Source: Ardenticatenales bacterium (GTDB lineage Bacteria > Chloroflexota > Anaerolineae > Promineifilales > Promineifilaceae). Taken from it: DNA of 64,000 bases. A program made the translations under genes and the position numbers. This document shows positions 35,929 to 44,932 of this stretch, piece after piece. Location of the stretch: assembly GCA_020634575.1 (NCBI GenBank), contig JACKBM010000012.1, positions 61,145 through 125,144 of the forward strand. The letters run 5' to 3'. The notes under the pieces are model-generated. The model saw only the letters and a program-made list of their open reading frames with translations. It was not told the DNA's origin and did not search any database. How positions within the stretch are numbered: position 1 is the first letter of the stretch; each line of letters begins with the position of its first letter.

Positions 35929-37917
35929 ATGCCCACCTCTGTATCTGGCCGCCTCCTGTCCGGAGCTCTGCTTTGCCTGCTGCTACTCGTCACTGCCCTG
36001 CCCGCACGCGCTCAGGAAGAATCAGCTCCCGGCCCCATCGCCGCCCCGGCTAATCTGCAACTCAGCCCGAATTCCGCCGCCACGCCCTTCCAGACCGCCG
36101 CCGCCTGGCAGAGTTTTGACGCAGGCGCCGCCGGCCTCGGTCAGGAGCTCGCCGGCTATTACAGCAGCACTTTTGATGGCCGCTATATCTACTTCGCCCC
36201 TTACTACAATGGTGCCTACCACGGCAACGTCCTACGCTATGACACCGCAGCGCCGCTCACCAGCCTGAACAGTTGGGCCAGCTTCGACCCCGGCGCTCAT
36301 GGTATCGGCGTTGACCCGGATGGCTTCACCGGCGTGATCCTGGCCGGACAATATCTCTACTTCGTCCCCCTCTTTAACGGCAGCGAGTATGACGGCGAAG
36401 TGCTCCGCTTTGACCGGGAACAACCGTTCGACAGCCCGGCCGCCTGGACAACCTTTGACCCCGGCGCTCACGGCGTGGGCACCGATCCCGACGGCTATGT
36501 GGGGGGCGTGTTCGATGGTCGCTATCTCTACCTGGCGCCGTACCACAACGGCACGCATTATCACGGCGAAGTGCTCCGCTTTGATACTTCCGCACCCTTC
36601 GCCGACGCCGGCAGTTGGGCCGCCTTCGACCCGGGTGCGCATGGTGTGGGCGTGCAACCGGCCGGTTTCTACGGCGCCAGCTTCGATGGCCGCTATGTCT
36701 ACTTCACCCCATACGAAAACGACAGCGGCAAACATGGTGAACTCCTCCGCTACGATAGCCAGCAGCCGTTCAACATCGCCAGCAGTTGGACCAGCTTTGA
36801 CCCGGGCGCCCACGGCGTCGGCACAGACCCGGATGGCTACACGGGCCAGATCATCGCCGGCGGCTACCTCTATCTCATCCCCAGCCACAACGGCACCGCT
36901 TTCCACGGCGAATTCCTGCGCTATGACCTGCAGGCCAACTTCACCAGCCCCGCCGCCTGGACCAGCTTTGATCCTGGCTCCCACGGCGTCGGCACAGATC
37001 CGGACGGGTACTACGGCGCCGCTTTCGATGGCCGCTTCATCTATTTCACGCCGTTCTATAACGGCGGCAGCTATCACGGCGAATTCCTCCGCCTGGACAC
37101 CCGAGCACCGTTCGCCAACTCAGCGGCCTGGTCGGCCTTTTACCCCGGCCACAACGGCGTCGGCAGCGACCCGGATGGCTATCTGAGCGCCGTCCTCGCC
37201 GGTGAAGCGATCTACTTCACCCCGTTTTACGATGGCACGGATTACCACGGCGAGGTACTCCGCCTGGACCTGGATCGTGCTGTAGACCTCTCGTGGACAA
37301 GCGCCCCCGGCGCCAGCAGCTACCGGCTATTCCGCGACGGCAACCTGATCGGCGAAACAAGCGCGACAAGCTGGACCGATGGGGACGCCCAGCCTGGCGC
37401 CATCTACACCGTCCAATCTGTGACGGCGAGCGGCCTCATCTCACCACACGCCGGTTATCTGCGCGCTCCCCTGCCAGGTGCGCCACTGGCTACTACTGAC
37501 GAGACAGCGCCGGACCTGCAACTATTGAATGAGGCCACGCTGGTCTCTGGTCTGGTGCAATTGCAGCTACTGGCTACCGATGGGCTGGATCCGGCCGGTT
37601 CCCTGTCAGTCGAAATCCAGATCGACGGTGCCTGGCAGCCGGCTGCCTGGAATGATGCCGTCGGCGGCTATGTCGCCTACTGGAACAGCGCGATGGAACC
37701 GGCCGGTCCCGTTTCCCTCGGGGTTCGAGCCAGCGACCAGGCCGGAAACCGCCAGCAGGCGACGTTGGCATTTGACGTCGTCCCGGTCACGCCGACGGCC
37801 ATCAGCCTGTCCACGCTGCAAAGCGTCCACGAGGCGCCGGTGCCCTTGCTGCCCTTCTTCGGACTGCTCCTGGTCTTGGCCGGCGGCAGCCTGTCTCTGC
37901 TGCGGCGGCGCCCATAG
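35929..37917 (+). CDS. Secreted seven-repeat beta-propeller protein with C-terminal anchor
   Basis: 662 residues. Signal peptide to about residue 28 (cleavage near ARA-Q). Residues 75-450 hold seven tandem repeats of about 57 residues, each with FDGRYIYFTPYxNG, YHGEVLRYD and SWTSFDPGAHGVGTDPDG. The seventh lacks its final strand, and a matching AWQSFDAGAAGLG occurs before the first, as in a closed seven-bladed propeller. Then a fibronectin-III-like segment (VDLSWTSAPGASSYRLFRDG) and a second beta domain, ending in a hydrophobic helix and RRRP, like a sorting or membrane anchor. Likely a surface binding protein. Confidence 0.75.
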   Translation: MPTSVSGRLLSGALLCLLLLVTALPARAQEESAPGPIAAPANLQLSPNSAATPFQTAAAWQSFDAGAAGLGQELAGYYSSTFDGRYIYFAPYYNGAYHGNVLRYDTAAPLTSLNSWASFDPGAHGIGVDPDGFTGVILAGQYLYFVPLFNGSEYDGEVLRFDREQPFDSPAAWTTFDPGAHGVGTDPDGYVGGVFDGRYLYLAPYHNGTHYHGEVLRFDTSAPFADAGSWAAFDPGAHGVGVQPAGFYGASFDGRYVYFTPYENDSGKHGELLRYDSQQPFNIASSWTSFDPGAHGVGTDPDGYTGQIIAGGYLYLIPSHNGTAFHGEFLRYDLQANFTSPAAWTSFDPGSHGVGTDPDGYYGAAFDGRFIYFTPFYNGGSYHGEFLRLDTRAPFANSAAWSAFYPGHNGVGSDPDGYLSAVLAGEAIYFTPFYDGTDYHGEVLRLDLDRAVDLSWTSAPGASSYRLFRDGNLIGETSATSWTDGDAQPGAIYTVQSVTASGLISPHAGYLRAPLPGAPLATTDETAPDLQLLNEATLVSGLVQLQLLATDGLDPAGSLSVEIQIDGAWQPAAWNDAVGGYVAYWNSAMEPAGPVSLGVRASDQAGNRQQATLAFDVVPVTPTAISLSTLQSVHEAPVPLLPFFGLLLVLAGGSLSLLRRRP

Positions 37918-38020
37918 CGTTTTCTGCGCCAAATCGCGCTCCCCCGCGCTTGGCCATTCCCGGAAATTACGCTAAAACTCACCCTGCGGCGGCGCAATTT
38001 GGCCGCCCGGGAGCAGGACA

Positions 38021-39985
38021 ATGCAGGCAGGTGACCTCCTCTGGACCCCGTCCCCGGCGACAATCGACCGGGCCAATCTGACCCATTATCGTCGCTGGCT
38101 GGCCGGCCGCGGCGTCGAACTTGCAGACTACCCGGCGCTCTGGCGTTGGTCCGTAGAGAATATCGAGGCTTTCTGGGAATCGCTCTGGGATTATTTCGAC
38201 CTGCGCTACAGCCAAAAGTGGACAACGCCGCTGGCCTCACACCAGATGCCCGGGGCCGCCTGGTTTCCCGGGGTCCGCCTCAACTACGCCGAGAACATCT
38301 TCGCCCGCCGTGATGACAGTCGACCGATGTTGCTCTACAAGGCGGAAAACAGTGAGCTGATCAGCTACAGTTGGGCCGACATCGCCGAACAAACGCGGCG
38401 ACTGGCGGCTGTCCTGCACAGCCTGGGCGTCACGGCCGGCGACCGGGTTGTGGCCTACCTGCCGAACATCCCCGAAGCGGTCGTTGCCCTGCTGGCCACC
38501 GCCAGTCTGGGCGCCATCTGGTCCAGCTGCCCGCCCGATTTTGGCGAGAACAGCGTGCTGGATCGCTTCAGCCAGATCGAGCCAAAGCTACTCATCGCCG
38601 TGGACAGCTACCAATACAACGGCCGCCAGCATGACCGGACGAGTGTCCTGGCCCGTTTGCGTACTGCGTTGCCCACAGTGCAGAAAACAATTCTCGTTGG
38701 CTCGCCGAGCGCTGCTTCAGTTGCTCAACCTGGCACCCTGCTTTGGGCCGAGGCGCTGGCCAGCGCGCCGGACATACCGCTCAGCTTCGCCCAACTCCCC
38801 TTCGACCACCCACTCTGGGTGCTTTACTCCTCCGGCACAACCGGCCTGCCCAAGCCGATTGTCCACGGTCATGGCGGCATCCTGTTGGAACAGATTAAGT
38901 CGGTCACCTTCCACAACGACATCAAGCCAGGGGAGCGCTTTTACTGGTATTCCAGCACCGGCTGGATGATGTGGAACTACCTGGTCGGCACCCTCCTGGC
39001 CGGGGCGACGCCAGTGCTTTACAACGGCGCGCCCGGCTTCCCGGACATGAACGGGCAATTTGCCCTGGCTGAAGCGGCCGGGGTCAACTATTTTGGCACC
39101 TCGGCCGCCTTTGTCAGCGCCTGCATCAAGGCCGGCATCCAGCCCAACCAGCAATACGACCTCAGCGGCATCCGCGGCGTGGGTTCCACCGGCTCACCGC
39201 TCTCAACCGATGGTTTCCTCTGGATCTACGACAACATCAACCGGGATCTGGCCCTGGAATCGCTCAGCGGCGGCACCGACCTGTGCACTGCCTTCGTGGG
39301 CGGCGCTCGCAACCAGCCCATTTACCTGGGCGAGATTCAGGGGGCGTCATTGGGAGCAAAAGTGCAGGCGTTTAACGAGGCGGGTGAACCGGTCATCGAC
39401 GAAGTCGGCGAACTGGTCATCACCGAGCCGATGCCCTCCATGCCGATTTATTTCTGGAACGATCCGGGGATGGCGCGCTACCGCGAGAGCTACTTTGAGA
39501 TGTACCCCGGCATCTGGCGGCACGGCGACTGGATCTCCTTCAATGAGCGCGGCGGCTGCGTGATTTACGGCCGCTCTGATGCCACCATTAACCGCCAGGG
39601 CGTGCGCATGGGTACGAGCGAAATTTACCGGGTTGTGGAATCATTCGACGAGGTTTTGGACAGCCTGATCATCGACCTGGAGTTCCATGGCCGGGCCTCG
39701 TTTATGCCGCTGTTCCTGGTCCTGCGCGACGGGGCCGCGCTGGATGAAGAGCTGGAGCAACGTATCCGCCAGAAACTACGGGCCGATGTTTCCCCGCGCC
39801 ACGTGCCGGACGTGATGATCGCCATCGACCAGGTTCCCTACACCCTGAGCGGCAAAAAGATGGAGGTACCGGTGCGCAAAATCCTGCTGGGCCTGGATCC
39901 CCACCGCGCCGCCAATCTCGGCGCCATGCGCAACCCGGAGGCAATTGACTTCTTCCGCGACTATGCACACAGATTGAGTGAGTGA
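38021..39985 (+). CDS. Acetoacetate-CoA ligase (acetoacetyl-CoA synthetase)
   Basis: 654 residues, the family's normal length. ATP/AMP-binding motif YSSGTTGLPKPIVHGHGG, then WYSSTGWMMWNYLVG and GGTDLCTAFVGG, which are typical of acetoacetyl-CoA synthetases rather than acetate-CoA ligases. C-terminal AMP-binding motif YGRSDATINRQGVRMGTSEI and the acetylation Lys region LSGKKMEVPVRKIL. It activates acetoacetate for ketone-body or polyhydroxyalkanoate metabolism. GGGAGCAGG precedes ATG 38021. Its stop codon is part of the long hairpin 39984-40037. Confidence 0.92.
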   Translation: MQAGDLLWTPSPATIDRANLTHYRRWLAGRGVELADYPALWRWSVENIEAFWESLWDYFDLRYSQKWTTPLASHQMPGAAWFPGVRLNYAENIFARRDDSRPMLLYKAENSELISYSWADIAEQTRRLAAVLHSLGVTAGDRVVAYLPNIPEAVVALLATASLGAIWSSCPPDFGENSVLDRFSQIEPKLLIAVDSYQYNGRQHDRTSVLARLRTALPTVQKTILVGSPSAASVAQPGTLLWAEALASAPDIPLSFAQLPFDHPLWVLYSSGTTGLPKPIVHGHGGILLEQIKSVTFHNDIKPGERFYWYSSTGWMMWNYLVGTLLAGATPVLYNGAPGFPDMNGQFALAEAAGVNYFGTSAAFVSACIKAGIQPNQQYDLSGIRGVGSTGSPLSTDGFLWIYDNINRDLALESLSGGTDLCTAFVGGARNQPIYLGEIQGASLGAKVQAFNEAGEPVIDEVGELVITEPMPSMPIYFWNDPGMARYRESYFEMYPGIWRHGDWISFNERGGCVIYGRSDATINRQGVRMGTSEIYRVVESFDEVLDSLIIDLEFHGRASFMPLFLVLRDGAALDEELEQRIRQKLRADVSPRHVPDVMIAIDQVPYTLSGKKMEVPVRKILLGLDPHRAANLGAMRNPEAIDFFRDYAHRLSE

Positions 39986-40037
39986 GGGGTTGGCTAACCC
40001 GTCGGGTTGGGCAACCCGACGGGTTAGCCAACCCCTC
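39984..40037. terminator. Perfect 26-bp hairpin, bidirectional terminator-like repeat
   Basis: A perfect inverted repeat with 26-base arms (GAGGGGTTGGCTAACCCGTC then GGGTTG) and a 2-base loop. It starts within the TGA of the acetoacetate-CoA ligase gene and ends 13 bases before the stop of the convergent aroQ gene. It is the most symmetrical member of the ACCCGWCGGGT element family. Confidence 0.85.
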
Positions 40038-40049
40038 AGCCAGCATCCT

Positions 40050-40487
40050 TTAGCGGTGCGTCCCCAACAGGGCATCCAGCGCCAGGAAATAACCCTGGCG
40101 GCCGAACCCGGCCATCACCCCCATACAAACCGCGCTCAAAACTGAATGGTGGCGGAATTCTTCGCGGGCGTGGACGTTGGAGATGTGCACCTCGACCACC
40201 GGCAGGCTGATGGCGCTAATTGCATCGCGGATGGCGATGCTGTAATGGGTGTAGGCACCCGGGTTGATGATGATGCCTGCCGCCCAATGGCGCGCTTCCT
40301 GGATCGCCGTCACAATTTCCCCTTCGATGTTGGACTGGAAATCGCGCAGCTCGACCCCTTTCTCAGCCGCGTACGCCTTGACCGAAGCCACCAGCTCCGG
40401 CAGCGTCTCCGCGCCGTAAATCTCCGGTTCGCGCGTCCCCAGCATATTCAAATTTGGTCCGTTGATGAGCAGAATTTTCTGAGCCAT
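40050..40487 (-). CDS. aroQ: 3-dehydroquinate dehydratase, type II
   Basis: 145 residues, the type II length. Motifs: [20 protein letters not shown] (catalytic Tyr at the end of this run), [34 protein letters not shown] and [17 protein letters not shown], including the catalytic His and the substrate-binding Asn. It dehydrates 3-dehydroquinate to 3-dehydroshikimate in the shikimate pathway. ATG 40487 was chosen because the family starts at KILLINGPN. It is divergent from aroK (95 bases apart), so the two shikimate genes share a promoter region. Confidence 0.95.
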   Translation of the reverse strand: MAQKILLINGPNLNMLGTREPEIYGAETLPELVASVKAYAAEKGVELRDFQSNIEGEIVTAIQEARHWAAGIIINPGAYTHYSIAIRDAISAISLPVVEVHISNVHAREEFRHHSVLSAVCMGVMAGFGRQGYFLALDALLGTHR

Positions 40488-40570
40488 GAGCGTATTGTGA
40501 CATGGTTCAGCCATATTGCACATATCATCACCAAACAGTCGGCTGCGCTAGCAATGGGCCAACTGGAAGG

Positions 40571-40576
40571 TACAAT
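40571..40576 (+). promoter_or_regulatory. Putative -10 element of a leaderless aroK transcript
   Basis: TACAAT ends exactly 6 bases before ATG 40583 (TACAAT-GGATTG-ATG), and no normally spaced ribosome-binding site is present. The same geometry (TAGAAT-AGATTG-ATG) occurs at 17819-17833. This fits transcription starting at or next to the A of the start codon. Confidence 0.45.
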
Positions 40577-40582
40577 GGATTG

Positions 40583-41110
40583 ATGGTACCGAACGAGAAA
40601 AACATCATCCTCACCGGCTTCATGGGCACCGGCAAGACGACGGTCGGGCAGATTCTGGCCGCCCGCCTGGGCTATGAATTTGTCGACACCGATGTGTTGA
40701 TTGAGGTGCGCACCGGCCGGTCCATCCCGGCCATCTTCGCCGAGGATGGCGAGGCCGCTTTCCGCCAGCTAGAGCGCGACATCGCCGCTGAATTAGCTGT
40801 CCAGCAAGGGCTGGTCATCGCCACCGGTGGCCGGCTGATGCTGGATCCGGCCAATGCGGCGGCACTGGGCGGGACCGGCCGGATCTTCTGCCTCACCGCC
40901 ACCCCCGAACTCATCCTCGCTCGCGTCCTGGCCGACGAAAAAGCGATCGAACGCCCCTTGCTACAGGGTCCCGACCCCGCCACTCGTATCCGCCAACTCC
41001 TGGCTGAACGCGCCCCGCTCTACGCTCAGTTTGATCAGGTGGACACAACTGGTCTGACGGCAGCCGAAGTAGCTGAAGAAATTCTCCGGCTAATCAATCT
41101 AAACCAGTAA
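40583..41110 (+). CDS. aroK: Shikimate kinase
   Basis: 175 residues. Walker A ILTGFMGTGKTTVGQIL, then the shikimate-binding FVDTDVLIEVRTGRSI with its DTD motif and EAAFRQLERD, VIATGGRLMLDPAN (GG of the shikimate site) and the lid ERPLLQGPDPATRIRQLL with the conserved Arg. It phosphorylates shikimate at O3. ATG 40583 keeps the family's N-terminus; see the -10 element entry for the leaderless reading. Its last 12 bases overlap the end of the convergent aminotransferase gene. Confidence 0.95.
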   Translation: MVPNEKNIILTGFMGTGKTTVGQILAARLGYEFVDTDVLIEVRTGRSIPAIFAEDGEAAFRQLERDIAAELAVQQGLVIATGGRLMLDPANAAALGGTGRIFCLTATPELILARVLADEKAIERPLLQGPDPATRIRQLLAERAPLYAQFDQVDTTGLTAAEVAEEILRLINLNQ

Positions 41111-42217
41111 CTGCTTATGTTTGCGCAGTCCCGCAAACAGCCGCTCAATATCGTCCAGTGTGTTGTAAAAATGGGGCGAAATGCGCAGGTTGCCATCCCG
41201 GCTGGAGACGATGACATCATCAGCCGCCAGCAGGCCAACCAGCTTTTCTACCTCATGGGCACGGATGGCAATCATGGAGCCGTGCCGGGCCGGCGTGGCC
41301 ACGGTGAAGCCATGCAGTTTGGCCAGGCTCTTGATCGCCTCAGTTAGCTCCCGCCGCTGCTGGTCAATGGCATGGATGCCGACCTGCTCGATCAGCTTCA
41401 GGCCAGCTTCAGCCGCATAAGTGTTTACCACTGGCGGTGTGCCGGACTCAAAGCGGCGCGCCGTGGGCGAAGGCTCATTGCCGTAAATATCCATGGCGAA
41501 GATGTCAGCCTGGGCAAACCAACCACTGTCCGTTGGCGTCAGCCGGTTGATGTGGCTCTGGCTGGCGTACAACCAGGCGATCCCGGCGGAAGCGCACAGA
41601 TATTTCAGCGCCCCACTGACCAGGAAGTCGACGCCCAACGCCTTCACATCAATTGGCATTGTGCCCGCGGCCTGGAAGCTGTCCAGCAAAACCAGCGCCC
41701 CTTTGCGATGGGCAATCTCCACAATTGCGGCCACATCAGGCACACCGCCATGGCGATAACAAACGTGGGTCAGGTTCACCAGCAAAGTCTGTTCGTCGAT
41801 AGCCGCTTCCCAGGCGGCCGTCGGAATAAAGCTGCCTTGCTCCCGCAGATGGACCACTTCGGCGCCCCGTTTGGCCTGGGCATGCCAGATTTGAGCCGTG
41901 GTCGGGAAGGCGTAATCATCCACAATCACCTTATTGCGCTCGCCGGAAAAGTCCAGCGCCGAGGCCAGCGCGTTCACCCCGGCCGAGGCCGACGTCACCA
42001 CCGCCACTTCATCCGACGCAGCGTTAATCAGCGCCGCGAACTGCGCCCGCACCCCTTCGCTTTTGGTCACCCACAGCTCCCAGGGCGAGCCCAGCTCCTG
42101 CCAATCGTTTAAAAATTGCCGGTACGCATTCTTGACCTGGTAGGAAATCGCCCCCTGTGAGCAGCTATTGATATACGCTTTCTTCTCAAAAATCGGGAAA
42201 TAGTGTCGCATAAACAT
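41099..42217 (-). CDS. Class V aminotransferase (PLP enzyme, SufS/NifS-like fold)
   Basis: 372 residues. PLP signatures in order: VAVVTSASAGVNALASAL (phosphate-binding), VNLTHVCYRHGGVPDVAAIV, VLLDSFQAAGTMPIDVKAL (Asp for the pyridine N) and VSGALKYLCASAGIAWLY with the Schiff-base Lys near residue 202. There is no obvious catalytic Cys loop, so a desulfurase role is not supported; relatives act as aminotransferases or lyases such as isopenicillin-epimerase-like proteins. The start is ATG 42217, nine bases after AGGAG; TTG 42226 is possible but poorer. Confidence 0.88.
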   Translation of the reverse strand: MFMRHYFPIFEKKAYINSCSQGAISYQVKNAYRQFLNDWQELGSPWELWVTKSEGVRAQFAALINAASDEVAVVTSASAGVNALASALDFSGERNKVIVDDYAFPTTAQIWHAQAKRGAEVVHLREQGSFIPTAAWEAAIDEQTLLVNLTHVCYRHGGVPDVAAIVEIAHRKGALVLLDSFQAAGTMPIDVKALGVDFLVSGALKYLCASAGIAWLYASQSHINRLTPTDSGWFAQADIFAMDIYGNEPSPTARRFESGTPPVVNTYAAEAGLKLIEQVGIHAIDQQRRELTEAIKSLAKLHGFTVATPARHGSMIAIRAHEVEKLVGLLAADDVIVSSRDGNLRISPHFYNTLDDIERLFAGLRKHKQLLV

Positions 42218-42353
42218 CTTCGTCAACTCCTGCCGTTTCCTTTCAGGGAACAGGCTAATCTACGATGCAAACCGTTAGCATTCAAACCAAAATCCCGGCT
42301 CGACGGGTCGCGCATGAGCAAAACACACCATTGCCTGGGTTACGCCTTAATCC

Positions 42354-42765
42354 CAGGTTCGTAGTAAACGCTTTAAGGATTGTCTGCAGGTCGTTTTTCA
42401 TAATTTACCGACGTCACCCTGAGCTTCGTTCATGGGGCATTGCCTACATCAAGAGAGAGCGAAGGGCCCCTCTCCATGGTTTTGGCCTTGACGGCTGGTG
42501 GCTGGTGTGGCAGCTCGCCTTTCATTGCGCCAGCTACCGGCCGGTCCTTTCAGCGCCGCAGGGAGGGATCCCTCGCGCTCTCTTAATGAGCGCTTTTCAC
42601 GACAGACAAAGCTCGGGATGACGTCAAGAAGGTTAACGCAGTCCCCAAATTGCCTACGGACAAGCCTTTTAACGTTCAGCGCATCTGCCTTCTTGCATGG
42701 GCTAAGCGACAATCTACATCTGGCAAGGTGACTGCCAAAGGCTAAAGCCCTTTACTACGAACCTG
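42354..42765. repeat. Nested inverted-repeat (MITE-like) element
   Basis: This 596-base gap without genes (42218-42813) holds two nested imperfect inverted repeats. Outer arms: 42354-42378 (CAGGTTCGTAGTAAACGCTT then TAAGG) against 42740-42765 read in reverse. Inner element 42410-42625: the left end GACGTCACCCTGAGCTTCGT and the right end, read in reverse, GACGTCATCCCGAGCTTTGT, with further matching AAGAGAGAGCGAAGGG / AAGAGAGCGCGAGGGA. It encodes no transposase. Looks like a non-autonomous mobile or REP-like element that inserted into another repeat. Confidence 0.7.
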
Positions 42766-42813
42766 AATCAGCCCACGTTCCCGGCTAACTTCCAGGCAAA
42801 TGGCGCAGCCACT

Positions 42814-44115
42814 TTAGCCCGCTACACCACCCAGCTCTACCAGCAACGTCGTCGGGCCGCGGTGGGAAGTATTGGGCGAATATTGATAGCGCTGGCCCTC
42901 GACCAGCCGCATATGCGGCAGCCGCCTGGTCAGCTCTTCCAGGAAGATCTTCAGCTCCAGGCGGGCCAACGGCGCCCCCAGGCAATAATGGATGCCATGG
43001 CCAAAAGAAACATGCTGCCGCGCGTCTTTGCGGTAAATGTCAAACCTTTCGGCGTCAGCAAACTGGCTTTCGTCCCGGTTGGCCGCGCCCAGCAACACCA
43101 GGATCTGCGCGCCTTCAGGGATGGTAATGCCCTCAATGGTCACCGGCCGTTTGGCCACCCGCCGCCAGGCAACCACGCTGGATTCGTGGCGGATGATCTC
43201 CTCCACGGCGTTGGGTATCAGGCCAGGGTCCTGGCAAAGCGCCTCCCAGGCATCGCGGTGCTGCAGCAATGTGCGCAGCCCATTGCCCGACTGATTGGTG
43301 GTGGTCTCGTGCCCCGCCATCAGCAGCCCGAAGATGGTGATGGCAATGCGGTCCTTGTCCATCCCCTCGGGTTGCTCAGCCTTCAGCTTGTGCAGTAGCT
43401 CGCTGGTGTAATCATCGCCCGGCTCTCGATCCAGCCTATCGACCAGGTCATAGCAATATTTGATGTAAGCGATAAAGGTCGGCATCTGCGCCAAAATCTC
43501 AGCATCGCTCAACTTACCCCAGGTCAACAGCGCCCGACCCGCCGACCACGCCTTTACCCTTTCGATATCCGACTCGGGTATTCCCAGAAACGTAAACAGA
43601 ACCCGGGCCGGCGTCTCATAGAATAGCTCTTTGATAAGGTCCACCTGGGGCTTATGGCTGAAGGCGTCGATCGCCTCGTTGACAATGCGGCGGACATGTG
43701 GTTCCAGCCATTTGATGCGTTTGGGCGTAAACGCATCGTTGAGAAAGCGACGCACCTGGGTGTGGGATGGCGGATCGTTGTTGCTGAGGTTCGGCATTAA
43801 CCGGAACTCCTGAGCGGTCAGGAGCTTGACAGCCTCCGGGGGCCACGGCTTAATGGGGGTCTGGGCGTTGCGCGAGGAGTATTGTTCCGTGTCCTGCAAC
43901 ATAGCCTTCACATGCTCATAGCGTGATACAACCCAATGATCAATCTCTGGGCTATAAAAAACCGGCTCTTCGGCACGGGCCCGGGCGTAGAAGGCGTAGG
44001 GGTCGCTGATGTAGGGATCGGTAAACGGGTTAAACGCCTCGCCGAGGGCGGTTACCGGACAGGCACCATCGGCCCGGTCCGCTGTCAGCCGTTGCGTGTA
44101 CACATTCTCCACCAC
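42814..44115 (-). CDS. Cytochrome P450
   Basis: 433 residues from GTG 44115 behind CGGAGG. I-helix AGHETTTNQSGNG (the acid-Thr oxygen-activation motif), K-helix ExxR in VEEIIRHESS, and the haem loop FGHGIHYCLGAPLARLE with the axial Cys378. It is a soluble bacterial class I-type P450 (no TM anchor) that needs a ferredoxin and a reductase; none is adjacent. The family resemblance (many Chloroflexi and actinobacterial P450s) does not define the substrate. It is followed by the intact-to-broken liv region. Confidence 0.92.
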   Translation of the reverse strand: MVENVYTQRLTADRADGACPVTALGEAFNPFTDPYISDPYAFYARARAEEPVFYSPEIDHWVVSRYEHVKAMLQDTEQYSSRNAQTPIKPWPPEAVKLLTAQEFRLMPNLSNNDPPSHTQVRRFLNDAFTPKRIKWLEPHVRRIVNEAIDAFSHKPQVDLIKELFYETPARVLFTFLGIPESDIERVKAWSAGRALLTWGKLSDAEILAQMPTFIAYIKYCYDLVDRLDREPGDDYTSELLHKLKAEQPEGMDKDRIAITIFGLLMAGHETTTNQSGNGLRTLLQHRDAWEALCQDPGLIPNAVEEIIRHESSVVAWRRVAKRPVTIEGITIPEGAQILVLLGAANRDESQFADAERFDIYRKDARQHVSFGHGIHYCLGAPLARLELKIFLEELTRRLPHMRLVEGQRYQYSPNTSHRGPTTLLVELGGVAG

Positions 44116-44137
44116 AAGAACCTCCGTTTGTTAAGGC

Positions 44138-44184
44138 GAGGGGTTGTTGGGGACCCGTCGGGTTGGGGGTAACCCGACGGGTCC
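44138..44184. repeat. Intergenic palindromic element (ACCCGWCGGGT family)
   Basis: The arms GGACCCGTCGGGTT (44151-44164) and AACCCGACGGGTCC (44171-44184) form a perfect 14-bp hairpin; the left side also has the GAGGGGTTG outer-arm sequence. The element marks the border between the P450 gene and the degraded liv operon, 19 bases from the end of livF. Confidence 0.85.
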
Positions 44185-44202
44185 TAACAATCCCAACGAC
44201 TC

Positions 44203-44932
44203 TCATCGTCCCCACGCCTTCTTCAATTGCTCGTTGGCCGGGAGGGCGCTGGCGTTGTCGGCCAGGACGATCCGGCAAGTCTGGACAGCCACATAACTGA
44301 TCGGCAATCGGGCAACGCCATGTTGGCGTTCTGCTCGGCTCCATAAAATCGCCAATACCCTACTCATTGATTTTTAGCCAGTCAATTCAAAGTTCTGCTC
44401 GACCAGGATCGGTGCCAACCCATCGAAGCAGCTCGTCCATCAGCAACAACCCGGCCGGGACATCAGTCACGGTATCGCCAGCATCTACTGCTCACCGCCA
44501 GACAGGGTACTGCCAACTGGCTATAACGTTCACGCAGGCGCGGAAACAGCGTCAACATGCGCTCCAGATCTGCCTCAACGCCGTCTCGATCATTGCGCGA
44601 ATGGCGCACATGAGCAAGATTTTCCGGATCGACATGTCGCCAAAATGCGCCGGTTCTCCAACGACAGCCATGCCCAGCCGATTCGGTAGCTGGTCGGCTG
44701 TTTGCGAAATATCCTCACCATTGGGCAGACTCGTCGCGGTGAAGCTTGACAGTGCCCAGCGCCGTCTTTCAACGTCGTCGACTTACCCGACGCATTCCCC
44801 CAGCTTTGAACCAAACCAGCTCACCCGGATAAATCTCCAGGTTCATCCTGCAGATGTGGAATGATGCCGTAGTAGGTGTTGACGTTCTCTCAAATTTCAG
44901 GAGCAGCTGCCCTTTGTCAGATTGCCTGCCAT
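44203..44932 (-). pseudogene. livF: Branched-chain amino acid ABC transporter ATPase LivF, frameshifted
   Basis: Read across frames on the minus strand the LivF protein can be followed almost end to end: LKFENVNTYYG, a Walker A remnant NASGKSTTLKT, LERMLTLFPRLRERYSQLA, MDELL...PILVEQNFE and the normal end VLADNASALPANEQLKKAW. At least eight frame changes are needed, and the signature and Walker B segments are damaged. Total length (about 730 bases) is close to the intact gene's. ATG 44932 overlaps the livG stop (TGATG), the usual operon junction. As sequenced it cannot make a functional ATPase; see livG-livH for the same pattern. Confidence 0.8.

Noticed and set aside
36232..37186. Long frames on both strands across the propeller gene
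   Set aside because: They arise from the repeated GC-rich DNA of the seven repeats and have repetitive Ala/Gly/Val composition without a start signal.
35929..37917. LPXTG-type sortase substrate
   Set aside because: The tail has a hydrophobic helix and Arg residues but no LPXTG; PLLPFF is not a recognised sorting motif, so only a generic anchor is claimed.
41099..42217. Cysteine desulfurase (SufS/IscS)
   Set aside because: The fold and PLP Lys match class V, but no catalytic Cys loop or suf/isc neighbours are present.
42265..42731. Open frames in the gap before the P450 gene
   Set aside because: They are short, overlap on both strands and coincide with the nested inverted repeats; no ribosome-binding site or protein family.
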